DNA of 64,000 nt from Streptomyces sp. MspMP-M5 (GTDB taxonomy: Bacteria; Actinomycetota; Actinomycetes; Streptomycetales; Streptomycetaceae), in contig NZ_KB891877.1 of the NCBI RefSeq assembly GCF_000373585.1, forward strand, positions 78,529 through 142,528. The letters are read 5' to 3'. The number at the start of each line of letters is the position of its first letter. Position 1 is the stretch's first letter. The position numbers were made by a program, and so were the translations under genes. The notes beneath the pieces are model-generated. The model worked only from the letters and a program-made list of their open reading frames with translations. It was not told the DNA's origin and searched no databases. Below are positions 50,598 to 59,074 of the stretch, in pieces.

Positions 50598-50633
50598 CGG
50601 TCGGTCCCTTGGCTTCGGTCGGTCCCTTGGCTT
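50598..50633 (-). repeat. exact 18-bp duplication of the gluC ribosome-site region
   Basis: CGGTCGGTCCCTTGGCTT occurs twice in tandem (50598-50615, 50616-50633) on the plus strand. On the minus strand each copy carries AAGGGA, so the gluC message has two ribosome-site candidates 18 bases apart. Confidence 0.88.
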
Positions 50634-50634
50634 C

Positions 50635-51576
50635 TCAGTCCGCCGGGTAGCGGTCGATCGGGGGCGGCGCCGGCGACGGCATCCCGGACACCCCGAGCGT
50701 CGCCCGGTACGCCTTCCGCCAGGCGCCGTTGCGCTCGGCGGCGGCGAGCGCGTCGTCCAGCGCGAACCGCAGCGCGTGGTCGGCGCGCCGCACTCCGATG
50801 CCGTACGGCTCCTTCGAGAACGGGCTGCCGACGACCTTCAGCTGGTCGGGCGCCTTGGCGGCGTAGCCGAGCAGGATCGCGTCGTCGGTGGTGACCGCGT
50901 CGACCTGGTAGGTCAGCAGGTTGTCCACGCACGCCGAGTAGGTGTCGTAGGCGACCAGGACGGCCCGGGGGAAGTCGGCCTGGATGCGCTGGTACGGGGT
51001 GGAGCCGGCGGCCGAGCAGACCCGCTTCCCGGCCAGGTCCCGCGGGCCGTGGATGCCGTGTTCGTCGCGGCGCACCAGCAGCGACTGGCCCGCCATGTAG
51101 TACGGGCCGGCGAAGCCGACCTGCTGCTTCCGCTTGGCGTTGATGGTGTACGAGCCGACGTACAGGTCGATCTGGCCGTTCTGCAGTGCGGTCTCACGGT
51201 TGGCGGAGGCGATGGTGACGAAGTCCACCGCGCGGGCGGGGAAGCCGAGCGCGGCGGCCGTCATCTTGGCGATCTCGATGTCGAAGCCGCGGTACACGCC
51301 GCTGGCCGGGTCCCGTTCGCCGAGGTAGGGCTGGTCCTCCTTGGCGCCGACGACGAGCCGGCCGCGGCGCTCGGCGGCCCGCCAGGTCGGCGAGGCGGGC
51401 AGCGAGAAGCCCCGGGCCACCGGATAGGCGGGCAGATCGCCGGCCCGGGGCCCCTTGACGGGCGGGCTGCCGGGCCGGCCGCAGGCCGCCGCGGCCAGCG
51501 CGAGGAGGACGAGCAGCAGGGCGGCGAGCCGGGCCGGACGGGCGCGGCCGGGCGGCGGGGTGGGAAGGTGCGGCAT
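50635..51576 (-). CDS. gluB: glutamate-type substrate-binding lipoprotein (GluB-type)
   Basis: A 313-residue exported lipoprotein. The lipobox is LAAAAC with the acylated Cys at about residue 32, after a hydrophobic signal. The solute-binding domain follows (RLVVGAKEDQPYLG near 70, GFDIEIAKMTAAALGF near 97, GKRVCSAAGSTPYQRI near 180). It captures an amino acid for GluCD. It lies 12 bases after the gluA stop. Confidence 0.9.
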   Translation of the reverse strand: MPHLPTPPPGRARPARLAALLLVLLALAAAACGRPGSPPVKGPRAGDLPAYPVARGFSLPASPTWRAAERRGRLVVGAKEDQPYLGERDPASGVYRGFDIEIAKMTAAALGFPARAVDFVTIASANRETALQNGQIDLYVGSYTINAKRKQQVGFAGPYYMAGQSLLVRRDEHGIHGPRDLAGKRVCSAAGSTPYQRIQADFPRAVLVAYDTYSACVDNLLTYQVDAVTTDDAILLGYAAKAPDQLKVVGSPFSKEPYGIGVRRADHALRFALDDALAAAERNGAWRKAYRATLGVSGMPSPAPPPIDRYPAD

Positions 51577-51588
51577 CGCGCGCCCCGT

Positions 51589-52332
51589 TCAGTGCTTGAG
51601 GATCTTGGCGAGGAAGTCCCTGGCGCGTGCGCTGCGCGGCGCGGCGAAGAACTCCTCCGGGGCGCGGTCCTCGACGATCCGGCCGTCGGCCATGAACACC
51701 ACGCGGTGGGCGGCGGAGCGGGCGAATCCCATCTCGTGGGTGACCACGACCATCGTCATGCCCTCGCGGGCGAGCTGCCGCATCACCTCCAGCACCTCGT
51801 TGATCATCTCGGGGTCGAGGGCCGAGGTGGGCTCGTCGAAGAGCAGCGCCTTGGGCTCCATGGCAAGGGCCCGGGCGATGGCGACCCGCTGCTGCTGGCC
51901 ACCGGAGAGCTGCGCCGGGTACTTGGCGGCGTGGGCGGCGAGCCCCACCCGGTCCAGGAGGGCGCGGGCCCGGCGCTCGGCGTCCGCCTTCCGCTGCCGG
52001 CGGACCTTCACCGGCGCCAGCGTCACGTTGTCCAGCACGGTGCGGTGCGCGAAGAGGTTGAACGACTGGAAGACCATGCCGACGTCGGCGCGCAACCTGG
52101 CCAGCGCCCGGCCCTCCTGGGGCAGCGGTACGCCGTCGAGCAGGATGGTGCCCGACTCGATGGTCTCCAGGCGGTTGATGGTCCGGCACAGGGTCGACTT
52201 GCCGGAACCGGAGGGGCCGATGATCACCACGACCTCGCCGCGGGCGACGGTGAGGTCGATGTCCTGGAGGACGTGCAGCGCGCCGTAGTGCTTGTTGACC
52301 CCGCGCAGTTCGATCAGCGCATCACCGGCCAT
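51589..52332 (-). CDS. gluA: amino-acid ABC transporter ATP-binding protein (GluA-type)
   Basis: A 247-residue ABC ATPase with Walker A GPSGSGKST near residue 39, the Q-loop VFQSFN, the signature LSGGQQQR near 143, Walker B ALLFDEPTSALD near 163 and the His of VVTHEMGF near 200. It drives GluBCD uptake. It is the first gene of the four-gene operon. The family's LALI and operon order (A-B-C-D) match glutamate uptake systems, but the substrate could be another polar amino acid. Confidence 0.93.
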   Translation of the reverse strand: MAGDALIELRGVNKHYGALHVLQDIDLTVARGEVVVIIGPSGSGKSTLCRTINRLETIESGTILLDGVPLPQEGRALARLRADVGMVFQSFNLFAHRTVLDNVTLAPVKVRRQRKADAERRARALLDRVGLAAHAAKYPAQLSGGQQQRVAIARALAMEPKALLFDEPTSALDPEMINEVLEVMRQLAREGMTMVVVTHEMGFARSAAHRVVFMADGRIVEDRAPEEFFAAPRSARARDFLAKILKH

Positions 52333-52439
52333 GGCCCGGCCCGCCCCCTCTCGTCCGTACGGAGAGATCGCAACCTACCCGTACGAAGGGGGCACTTCGC
52401 CGGTGACACGCGCGGGGGCGGGCCGTTCGGACGGGCTGG

Positions 52440-52880
52440 TCAGCCCTCCGCGACCTCGGCGTAGACCTGGGAGAGTTCGGGAGCGCCGTCGTCGGCCCAG
52501 GCATGGCCGACCGCCACCACGTCGACCTCCCGGCCGGAGGCCAGCCGCACCACCGGCTGCCCGTCCGGCCAGACGTACCAGACCGCGGCGCGGACCGTGC
52601 GCACCAGGACCGTCCCGAGGTAGAGCCCGGCGTCGTTGCCGAGCCAGGACAGCACCTCCGGGTCGTCGCGCCACACCGGCTGGAGCTGGTCCAGCTCCGC
52701 CAACGACCGTACGGTGTCGTCGAGTTCGACGCCCGCGGTGGCCGCCTGGTCGCGCAGCAGCTCACACTCGGAGAGCAGCTCGACGACGCTCTCGGGATCC
52801 GCGCGCACCGACTCGGCGAGCGGCACCGAGCCGGCCGCGTCGATGCGCCTACGCCACTTGTCCAGGAAAGACAGCTTCAT
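52440..52880 (-). CDS. DUF6278-type hypothetical protein
   Basis: A 146-residue protein that resembles the streptomycete family DUF6278: MKLSFLDKWRRR start, LDQLQPVWRDDPEVLSWLGNDAGLYLGTVLV in the middle (a pattern of an alpha/beta fold), and ends in an acidic helix. Function unknown; cytoplasmic. ATG 52880 is chosen as the family start; the frame is open to 53069 without protein-like character. No strong ribosome site is visible. Confidence 0.75.
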   Translation of the reverse strand: MKLSFLDKWRRRIDAAGSVPLAESVRADPESVVELLSECELLRDQAATAGVELDDTVRSLAELDQLQPVWRDDPEVLSWLGNDAGLYLGTVLVRTVRAAVWYVWPDGQPVVRLASGREVDVVAVGHAWADDGAPELSQVYAEVAEG

Positions 52881-52995
52881 GCTGCGAGGGTCCCACCCGC
52901 CTGTGCGCCACGGCCACAGGCGCGCGGCGCGGCGCCGGGGGCTCCTCGGCTCCCGCGCACGCCGCACCGGGGGGGGCGGCCGGCGTACGACCGGC

Positions 52996-53775
52996 TCACA
53001 CGTCGAGGTCCACCACCACCGGCGCGTGGTCCGAGGCGCCCTTGCCCTTGCGCTCCTCGCGGTCGACATAGGCGTCCGAGACGGCCTTGGCGAACGGCGC
53101 GTTGGCGTAGACGAGGTCGATGCGCATGCCGCGGTTCTTGGGGAAGGCGAGCTGGCGGTAGTCCCAGTAGGTGTAGGGGCGGTCGTACTTCAGCGGGCGG
53201 GGCACCACGTCCGACAGGCCGGCCTCGCGCAGGGCGGCCAGGGCGGCGCGCTCGGCCGGGGTGACATGGGTCAGGCCCTCGAAGACGGCCGGGTCCCAGA
53301 CGTCCTCGTCGGTCGGCGCGACGTTGTAGTCGCCGAGGACGGCGAAGGGGCGGCTGCCCGCCGCGTCCTCGGCGACCGCCGTCTTCAGGGCCTCGAACCA
53401 GCCGAGCTTGTAGGCGTAGTGCGCGTGGTCGACCTCGCGGCCGTTGGGCACGTAGACCGACCACACGCGGGCCGGGCCGCAGGTCGCGGAGACGGCGCGG
53501 GGCTCCTGGGCGCCGTCGTACTCCGGGCCGCCGGGCAGGCCCATGACCACGTCCGCCAGGCCGACCCGGGAGAGCAGCGCCACGCCGTTCCACCTGCCGT
53601 CGGCGTTGACCGCGGCCTCGTAGCCCAGCTCGCGGAGCTGGTCGTAGGGGAACTGCTCGGCGGAGCACTTGGTCTCCTGGACGCACAGCACGTCCGTGCC
53701 GGACTTCTCCAGCCAGGCCAGCAGCCGCGGGAGGCGGGCGGTGATCGAATTGACGTTCCAGGTCGCGATGCGCAT
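52996..53775 (-). CDS. xthA: exodeoxyribonuclease III
   Basis: A 259-residue AP endonuclease/3' exonuclease of the ExoIII family. The metal and catalytic residues appear as WNVNSI near residue 6, CVQETK near 31 (Glu), YVPNG near 108, GDYNVAPTDEDVW near 148, RIDLVY near 220 and SDHAPVVVDLDV at the C terminus (Asp-His). It repairs abasic sites and 3' blocks. A TAGGTT box (53783-53788) ends 7 bases before the ATG: leaderless. Confidence 0.94.
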   Translation of the reverse strand: MRIATWNVNSITARLPRLLAWLEKSGTDVLCVQETKCSAEQFPYDQLRELGYEAAVNADGRWNGVALLSRVGLADVVMGLPGGPEYDGAQEPRAVSATCGPARVWSVYVPNGREVDHAHYAYKLGWFEALKTAVAEDAAGSRPFAVLGDYNVAPTDEDVWDPAVFEGLTHVTPAERAALAALREAGLSDVVPRPLKYDRPYTYWDYRQLAFPKNRGMRIDLVYANAPFAKAVSDAYVDREERKGKGASDHAPVVVDLDV

Positions 53776-53782
53776 ATCCGTA

Positions 53783-53788
53783 AACCTA
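53783..53788 (-). promoter_or_regulatory. -10 box of xthA
   Basis: On the minus strand TAGGTT is 7 bases upstream of the ATG at 53775. Confidence 0.5.
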
Positions 53789-53805
53789 CCGCCCGCCACC
53801 GACAA

Positions 53806-54444
53806 TCAGCCGACCTCGGTGTGCGCCCCCGGCGCGAGGCGGCCGTGGTCGGTCCCGCCGAGCTTGTCGATCATGGCGTCGTAGACCGGGCGGGCGTGGT
53901 CCTGGAGCAGGCTGTCGTGGATGTCCAGGGCCCGGCGCGGGGCGACCGCGCGGACGTAGTCGATGATCTCGCCGACCTTGTTCCACGGCGCGTGGACGGG
54001 GAGCAGCAGGGTGTCGACGGTGCGGCCCTCGGGGACGGTGAGTGCGTCGCCGGGGTGGAAGACGGTGCCGTCCAGGAGGAAGCCGACGTTGGTGATGCGC
54101 GGGATGTCCGGGTGGATCACCGCGTGCAGCTGGCCGTGGACCTCGACGTCGAAGCCGGCGGCGGTGAAGGTGTCGCCCTCGCCGACGGTGTGCACCCGGC
54201 CCGGGAAGGCCGCGGAGATCTGGTCGGCGACGCTGGCCAACGTCCAGATCTCGGCCGCCGGGTTGGCCTCCATGCCCCGGCGCAGCCGCTCCTCGTCGAA
54301 GTGGTCCATGTGCTCGTGCGTCACCAGGATCGCGTCCGCGCCGACGGCCGCGTCCGCCTCGCTGAACACGCCCGGATCGATCACCAGCGTCCGCCCGTCC
54401 TTCTCGATCCGGACGCAGGAGTGGGTCTTCTTGGTGAGTTCCAT
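53806..54444 (-). CDS. metallo-beta-lactamase-fold hydrolase (UlaG-like)
   Basis: A 212-residue MBL-fold protein. The zinc motif is THEHMDHF near residue 42, further ligands are the His in HGQLHAVIH near 105 and FHPGDALTV near 130, and the final metal His is in DIHDS near 175. Small members like this hydrolyse lactones or phosphodiesters; substrate unknown. It is upstream of xthA on the same strand, separated by 30 bases that carry the xthA promoter. Confidence 0.88.
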   Translation of the reverse strand: MELTKKTHSCVRIEKDGRTLVIDPGVFSEADAAVGADAILVTHEHMDHFDEERLRRGMEANPAAEIWTLASVADQISAAFPGRVHTVGEGDTFTAAGFDVEVHGQLHAVIHPDIPRITNVGFLLDGTVFHPGDALTVPEGRTVDTLLLPVHAPWNKVGEIIDYVRAVAPRRALDIHDSLLQDHARPVYDAMIDKLGGTDHGRLAPGAHTEVG

Positions 54445-54519
54445 GGGCCCATCCTGCCGCGCGGCGGCGCACCGGGGCCGTCACCTATGCGCAGCACCCC
54501 CGCCCAGGGGGCACACCCC

Positions 54520-55800
54520 TCACGCCTCCGGTGTCGTCTCCTCCTGGATGACCTTCTGGGCCACCGCGAAGGCGGAGTTGGCGGCCGGGACGCCGCAGTA
54601 GACCGCGGTGTGCAGCAGGATCTCCTTGATCTCCGCGGGCGTCAGGCCGTTGCGGAGGGCGGCGCGGGTGTGCAGCGCCAGCTCCTCACGGTGGCCGCGG
54701 GCGACCAGCGCGGTGAGGGTGATGACGCTCCGGGTGCGGCGGTCCAGGCCCGGCCGGGTCCAGGTCTCGCCCCAGGCGTAGCGGGTGATGAAGTCGTGGA
54801 AGTCGGCGGTGAAGTCGTCGGCGCCGGCCTCGACCTTGTCCACATGGGCGTCGCCGAGGACCTCGCGGCGGATCTTGACGCCCTGCTCGTAGGTGCCGCC
54901 GCGGACCTGGTCGGGCTGGGTCAGGCCGGACTCGATGGCGGCCGGGGCGTGGGTCGGCATGGGCGGCGCGAGCTGCGGCTTGGGGGCGGCCGCGCTGATC
55001 GCGGCCGGGCCGGGCTTGTCGTGCCAGGCGGTGCTGAAGTGGCGGATGAGCAGCTCGCTGACGGCGGCGGGCTGCTCGACGGGGGCCAGGTGCGAGGTGC
55101 CGGGTATCAGCGCCAGGCTGGCGTCGGGTATGCCGGCGACCAGGGCGCGGGCGTCGGTGGTGGGCGTGACCTGGTCCTCGGCACCGACGACGACGAGCGT
55201 GGGCACGCCCACCCGGCCCAGGGAGGAGCGCACGTCGTAGGCGGCGAGCGCCTCACAGGCGGCGATGTAGCAACCGGGGTCGGTGGTCCGCACCATCTGG
55301 ACGGCCCATTCGACGATGGCGGTCTGGGCACCGGCGAAGCCCGGGGTGAACCAGTGCTCGGGCGAGGTGCGGGCGATCGGGTCGAGTCCGTTGGTGCGGA
55401 TCACCACCCCGCGCTGCCGCCAGGCGTCGGCGGTGCCGTAGCGCGGGGAGGAGGACACCAGCGCGAGGGAGGTGACGCGGTGCGGGCGGGTGAGTGCCAG
55501 CTGGGTGCCGACCGCGGCGCCGAGGTCGCAGCCGGCGTAGCCGAACCGCTCCACGCCCAGCGCGTCGAGGGTCGCCACCAGCCGGTCGGCGACTTCGGCG
55601 ACGGAGTTCGCCGCGTGCGCGGGGGATCCGCCGTGGCCGGGCAGGTCGAAGCGGATGACGCGCCACTGGCGGGTCAGCTCGGGGATCTGCCGATCCCACA
55701 TGTGCCATGTCGTACCCAGGGCGGCACCCAGAACCAGGACTGGGGCGCCTTCTGGCCCGTCAGAGCGGTACTGGAGGGTGCGCGTCGGTGTCTCACTCAC
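54520..55800 (-). CDS. PcaL-type fusion: enol-lactonase-like plus carboxymuconolactone decarboxylase
   Basis: A 426-residue two-domain protein. Residues 1-255 are an alpha/beta hydrolase like 3-oxoadipate enol-lactonase: Asp in GAEDQVTP near 218 and His in TSHLAPVEQ near 246. The nucleophile elbow, usually GxSxGG, reads AGCDLGAAV with Cys91 instead of Ser. After an Ala/Pro linker, residues about 300-426 are a canonical carboxymuconolactone decarboxylase (VITLTALVARG, then HTRAALRNGLTPAEIKEILL). In the beta-ketoadipate pathway such fusions are PcaL. No other pca genes are adjacent. GTG 55800 is chosen; ATG 55824 is the alternative. A transposase tail ends just upstream. Confidence 0.88.
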   Translation of the reverse strand: MSETPTRTLQYRSDGPEGAPVLVLGAALGTTWHMWDRQIPELTRQWRVIRFDLPGHGGSPAHAANSVAEVADRLVATLDALGVERFGYAGCDLGAAVGTQLALTRPHRVTSLALVSSSPRYGTADAWRQRGVVIRTNGLDPIARTSPEHWFTPGFAGAQTAIVEWAVQMVRTTDPGCYIAACEALAAYDVRSSLGRVGVPTLVVVGAEDQVTPTTDARALVAGIPDASLALIPGTSHLAPVEQPAAVSELLIRHFSTAWHDKPGPAAISAAAPKPQLAPPMPTHAPAAIESGLTQPDQVRGGTYEQGVKIRREVLGDAHVDKVEAGADDFTADFHDFITRYAWGETWTRPGLDRRTRSVITLTALVARGHREELALHTRAALRNGLTPAEIKEILLHTAVYCGVPAANSAFAVAQKVIQEETTPEA

Positions 55801-55861
55801 GCCCTGCACGGTCTCACATCTCACAGCTGCCCCTCTGACCGGGCCATGACTGTGCGGGTTT

Positions 55862-55960
55862 GACCAGGTGAAAGACCTCCCGGGCAGCGTAGCGTCTGAG
55901 GCATCGGACGATTGCGCGTCGGGTCTTGCCCTCCTTGATGCGGCGCTCGTAGTAGACGCC
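55862..55960 (-). pseudogene. C-terminal tail of an IS110-type transposase
   Basis: A 33-codon stretch translating YYERRIKEGKTRRAIVRCL followed by RRYAAREVFHLV, which matches the C terminus of IS110-family transposases (Tnp20 domain). The rest of the transposase and the ends of the element are missing. Around it, 55801-56121 holds no other gene that I recognise. Confidence 0.65.
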
Positions 55961-56121
55961 TCACCACGGCCACGCCGGCAGCACCTTCGGCCGGCTGGCC
56001 TACCTGCGCGCTATCCCGGAGAGCGGTCGGGGGACGCGCAGGAGAGCCATGACCTCTGCGAAGCCGGGCGCGTCTCCGGCCTGTCCGGCAGTGAGAAGGC
56101 AGGCCAGTGAGCGGGGAACGA

Positions 56122-56454
56122 CTACCGGCGGTCCGCGCCGCCGGTCGGGTCAGCGGCTGTCCACCAGGCGATCAGGCGAGCGGCCGTCGCCTGGGGTGGC
56201 CGACTCGAAGGAAGTCCGAAATGGACCTCCAGCTCATGCCGCAGGAACTCACCGATCTCCGCCTGGTCGGCGCCATCATGGAGCCTGCGGAACAAAGGGC
56301 CGACCATGCAGTCGTACTCGTCCTGCACCTCGTCAGCGACACCGATCGGATCCCATTCATTGAGCAGCCGTCGCAGGTCCTTCTGAGTGGAGGTGTTCCA
56401 AAGGCGCATCTCCCCAGAGTGCCGTCCGAGAACGCGAGCGATCACTCCCGGCAT
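56122..56454 (-). CDS. small acidic protein, contact-immunity-like
   Basis: A 110-residue protein with DPIGVADEVQDEYDCMVGPL near the N-terminal third, then EIGEFLRHELEVHFGLP. The pattern DPIGV...DEYD...L...HFG recurs in a family of small proteins found in many bacteria, often beside toxins or as orphans. It may be an immunity-like protein but I cannot show it. The start is uncertain (56454, 56409 and 56490 are in frame, none with a good ribosome site). It lies between the transposase tail and the lipoprotein gene. Confidence 0.6.
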   Translation of the reverse strand: MPGVIARVLGRHSGEMRLWNTSTQKDLRRLLNEWDPIGVADEVQDEYDCMVGPLFRRLHDGADQAEIGEFLRHELEVHFGLPSSRPPQATAARLIAWWTAADPTGGADRR

Positions 56455-56703
56455 CTTGATCCAACCGGAACGGCCTACTGCCGTGATCACATAGGACGCC
56501 CTTGACCACGGGTGAGGTTCGCCGGGTGCGGCCTCGCCCCAGGATCCGCCGGGTATGGGATCTGCTCACAGCCGCTGGCGTGCGACCCGCGCGGTCGCCA
56601 TGGCGTCGGTCGTGGTGGCCGCCAGCAATTCCGTGCGCCCGCTGGAGACCCGCACCGCCGACGGCCTTTACTGCGCCTCCGGCACGTTGTGGTGTCCCGT
56701 GGT

Positions 56704-56736
56704 GGCTGGCCGGCGCCACGTTGGCGCCGGCCAGCC
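56704..56736. terminator. perfect 15-bp stem hairpin
   Basis: GGCTGGCCGGCGCCA (56704-56718) and its exact complement (56722-56736) with a 3-base loop CGT. No T tract. It lies in the 56491-56825 gap, about 90 bases before the lipoprotein gene, and may terminate stray transcription or be a regulatory structure. I see no gene in the rest of this gap. Confidence 0.65.
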
Positions 56737-56825
56737 TGCCTGAGGATCACGGTGGGGAAATCCCCCTGACGGGTGGGGTGTTCGCCCCAGTGTGTCGAGC
56801 GTGCCGGGAGCGGCAGAGTCCAGTC

Positions 56826-58073
56826 ATGGACTTTTCTCGGCTTCGTGGAAGATCAGCCAAGCGCGGTGCGCTTGCTCTGGTGTGCGCCGTGACCGTACTG
56901 GCGGTGACAGGGTGTGGCGACAACCATCAGCGGTCCTCCTCGCCTGCCGCCTCTCCCTCGTACCAGCAGCCCGCAGCACGCGGTTCGGTGGTCTCTGCGA
57001 CCGCCGTGGCGGACTTGGACACCAAGGAGGTCGTGGCCCGTCTGGCGAAGACCGGCATCGATGTGGCACAGGTCCGCTACGGCGTGCGGGCCCACCGGAT
57101 CGTGTATCGCACCGTCGACATCAAGGGCAGGCCCACCACGGCGAGCGAGCTGGTCGCGATGCCGAAGAACGATGACCGCGATCTTCGGGTGGTGTCCTGG
57201 CTGCACGGCACGCAGGTGTACCGGGGGGAGGTGGCCTCGGTGAATGACCGGTCCACCGACCGGGCCACGGCGTTGCTGTTCGCCTCGACCGGCCGAGCGG
57301 TCTCCGCACCGGACTACCTCGGCCTGGGGAAGGGCCCGGGGACCCATCCGTACGGGAACCCGGAGGCGACCGTCAGCGCTTCGGTGGATGCCTTGCGGGC
57401 GGCTCGTGCCTTCGCCCGCCAGGACGGCCGCACGCTCGACCGGCGCGTACTGGTCAGCGGGTTCTCCCAGGGCGGACCGGCCACGATGATCGTCGGACGG
57501 GCCCTGCAGCAGGGCGTCGACCCGTACTTTCGTCCGGGTGCCCTGGCCCCGGTCTCCGGCCCGTTCGATCTGAGTGCTTTCGAGGCCGCCGCAGCAGCCG
57601 ACAAGGTCGCCCGGTCATCGCTCTACCTCGCCTATTTCGCCACCGCCTGGAACCGGATGTACGGCCTGTACGACACGGCGGACCAGGCGTTCCGTGCCCC
57701 CTACGACAAGAAGGTGGACACGCTGTTCGACGGCGACCACCAGGCGTCGGAGATCGCGGCCGCGCTGCCGGCGACCTCGAAGGAACTGTTCACCGAAGGG
57801 TTCCTCCAGAAGGTGCGCAACCCCACGGGGATTCTGCAACGGAAACTGCAGGTGATGGACACCACCTGTGACTGGCGGCCCGCAGTCCCGGTGCGCCTCT
57901 TCCACGCCAGGGGCGACAAGGACGTCGCCTTTGCGAACTCCCTGTACTGCCAACGTCAGCTGGCTTCCCACGGGGCCGACCAGCAGCTCAGCGATGTCGG
58001 GCAGTTCGACCACTCCACGACGGTCCTCAAAGCCCTGCCACAGGTGGTGCGCGAGTTCGACTCCGCCCGCTGA
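56826..58073 (+). CDS. secreted lipoprotein alpha/beta hydrolase (lipase-like)
   Basis: A 415-residue exported lipoprotein. The signal ends in the lipobox LAVTGC with the acylated Cys at residue 30. The hydrolase core has the nucleophile Ser in SGFSQGGPA near residue 219, the acid Asp in ARGDKDVAF near 363 and the His in GQFDHST near 395. The arrangement, with a large lid between, matches secretory lipases/prolyl-oligopeptidase-like esterases. Substrate unknown. Its base composition is lower in GC than the left part of the window, in line with the accessory region around it. Confidence 0.85.
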   Translation: MDFSRLRGRSAKRGALALVCAVTVLAVTGCGDNHQRSSSPAASPSYQQPAARGSVVSATAVADLDTKEVVARLAKTGIDVAQVRYGVRAHRIVYRTVDIKGRPTTASELVAMPKNDDRDLRVVSWLHGTQVYRGEVASVNDRSTDRATALLFASTGRAVSAPDYLGLGKGPGTHPYGNPEATVSASVDALRAARAFARQDGRTLDRRVLVSGFSQGGPATMIVGRALQQGVDPYFRPGALAPVSGPFDLSAFEAAAAADKVARSSLYLAYFATAWNRMYGLYDTADQAFRAPYDKKVDTLFDGDHQASEIAAALPATSKELFTEGFLQKVRNPTGILQRKLQVMDTTCDWRPAVPVRLFHARGDKDVAFANSLYCQRQLASHGADQQLSDVGQFDHSTTVLKALPQVVREFDSAR

Positions 58074-58248
58074 GCCGGCCCGCGATCGGCCGGCGGCCAC
58101 AGCGGGGCCGAACAGACTGGGCTCGAAGAACCGCCGTTCGGCGACGCGTGACGACGTTGGGCGCGTCCTCGCCACGGACGAGGCATACACGCGCCCCGCC
58201 CACCACAAGAAGGACACGAAACCACGCCGAACCGGATAGCCGACAAGC

Positions 58249-59001
58249 TCAGGCCACTTGGGCGGTGGCCGCGAGGACCAGCTCGCGCAGGGTGACGCGC
58301 TGCGGCTGCTGGTACGCGAAGCCGATCGCCGCGGCCACGTCTTCGGGGGCGAGCACCTCGATGGAGTCCTTGAACGCCTGGTAGTCGGCCTTCACCGCCT
58401 CGTCGGTGGTGTGCGAGAGCAGCTCCGTCTCAACGGCCCCCGGGGCTATGGTGACGACGCGGACCCCGTGGCCCGCCACCTCTTCGCGCAGGCTCTCGGA
58501 CATGCCGTGCACGGCGAACTTGCTGCCGCTGTAGACCGTGTGGTTGGCGTAGGTCCGGCGGCCCGCGACCGAGCTGACGTTGATCACCGTGCCGTGGCCG
58601 CGCTCGATCATGCCGGGCAGGACCGCACGTACCCCGTGCAGCAGACCCCGCACATTGACATCGAACATCCGCTCCCACTCGTCGGCCGGCTGCCTGGCCA
58701 CCTCGCCCAGCAGCATCACGCCCGCGTTGTTGACGATCAGGTCGGCGGGGCCGTACAGCGCCTCGGCCTCCCGGACGGCGTCGGCCACCGCCTCGGCGTC
58801 CGTGACATCGACGGACCTGGCGAGAGTGTCAGGGAGGCCGAGCACCTCCATCCGCTCCACCCTGCGGGCCAGCAGCAGGAGGGGGTGGCCGAGTGCGGAG
58901 AGGGTGCGGGCGGTGGCGGCGCCGATGCCCGAGCTGGCTCCGGTGATGACGGCGAGAGGCTTGGCGTCGGTGTGCGGGTCGGTGTTCATGTCGGTGTTCA
59001 T
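58249..59001 (-). CDS. short-chain dehydrogenase/reductase
   Basis: A 250-residue classical SDR. The cofactor motif is TGASSGIG near residue 20, NNAG near 92, the catalytic Ser is in NVSSVAG near 142 and the Tyr-x3-Lys is YSGSK near 155. NADP-dependent oxidoreductase; substrate unknown. ATG 59001 or the in-frame ATG at 58989 may start it. It is divergent from the LysR gene at 59073, which probably controls it. Confidence 0.9.
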   Translation of the reverse strand: MNTDMNTDPHTDAKPLAVITGASSGIGAATARTLSALGHPLLLLARRVERMEVLGLPDTLARSVDVTDAEAVADAVREAEALYGPADLIVNNAGVMLLGEVARQPADEWERMFDVNVRGLLHGVRAVLPGMIERGHGTVINVSSVAGRRTYANHTVYSGSKFAVHGMSESLREEVAGHGVRVVTIAPGAVETELLSHTTDEAVKADYQAFKDSIEVLAPEDVAAAIGFAYQQPQRVTLRELVLAATAQVA

Positions 59002-59058
59002 GTCCTCAACCTTGATCGTCCGGCGGACCCCGAACAACAGCCGGTCGCGCAACGGTCG

Positions 59059-59074
59059 ATAACCTGACGGTTAT
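59059..59074. promoter_or_regulatory. palindrome at the LysR start
   Basis: ATAACC-TGAC-GGTTAT is a perfect 6-base inverted repeat with a 4-base centre that runs into the LysR ATG. With the preceding AACGGTC it makes a LysR-box-like site in the 71-base gap. Confidence 0.5.

Noticed and set aside
55868..56110. 80-codon plus-strand gene
   Set aside because: It is opposite the transposase tail, has no ribosome site and no protein-like pattern.
56555..56743. 62-codon plus-strand gene upstream of the lipoprotein
   Set aside because: Runs through the 15-bp hairpin, no ribosome site, no recognisable motif; kept only as an unexplained gap.
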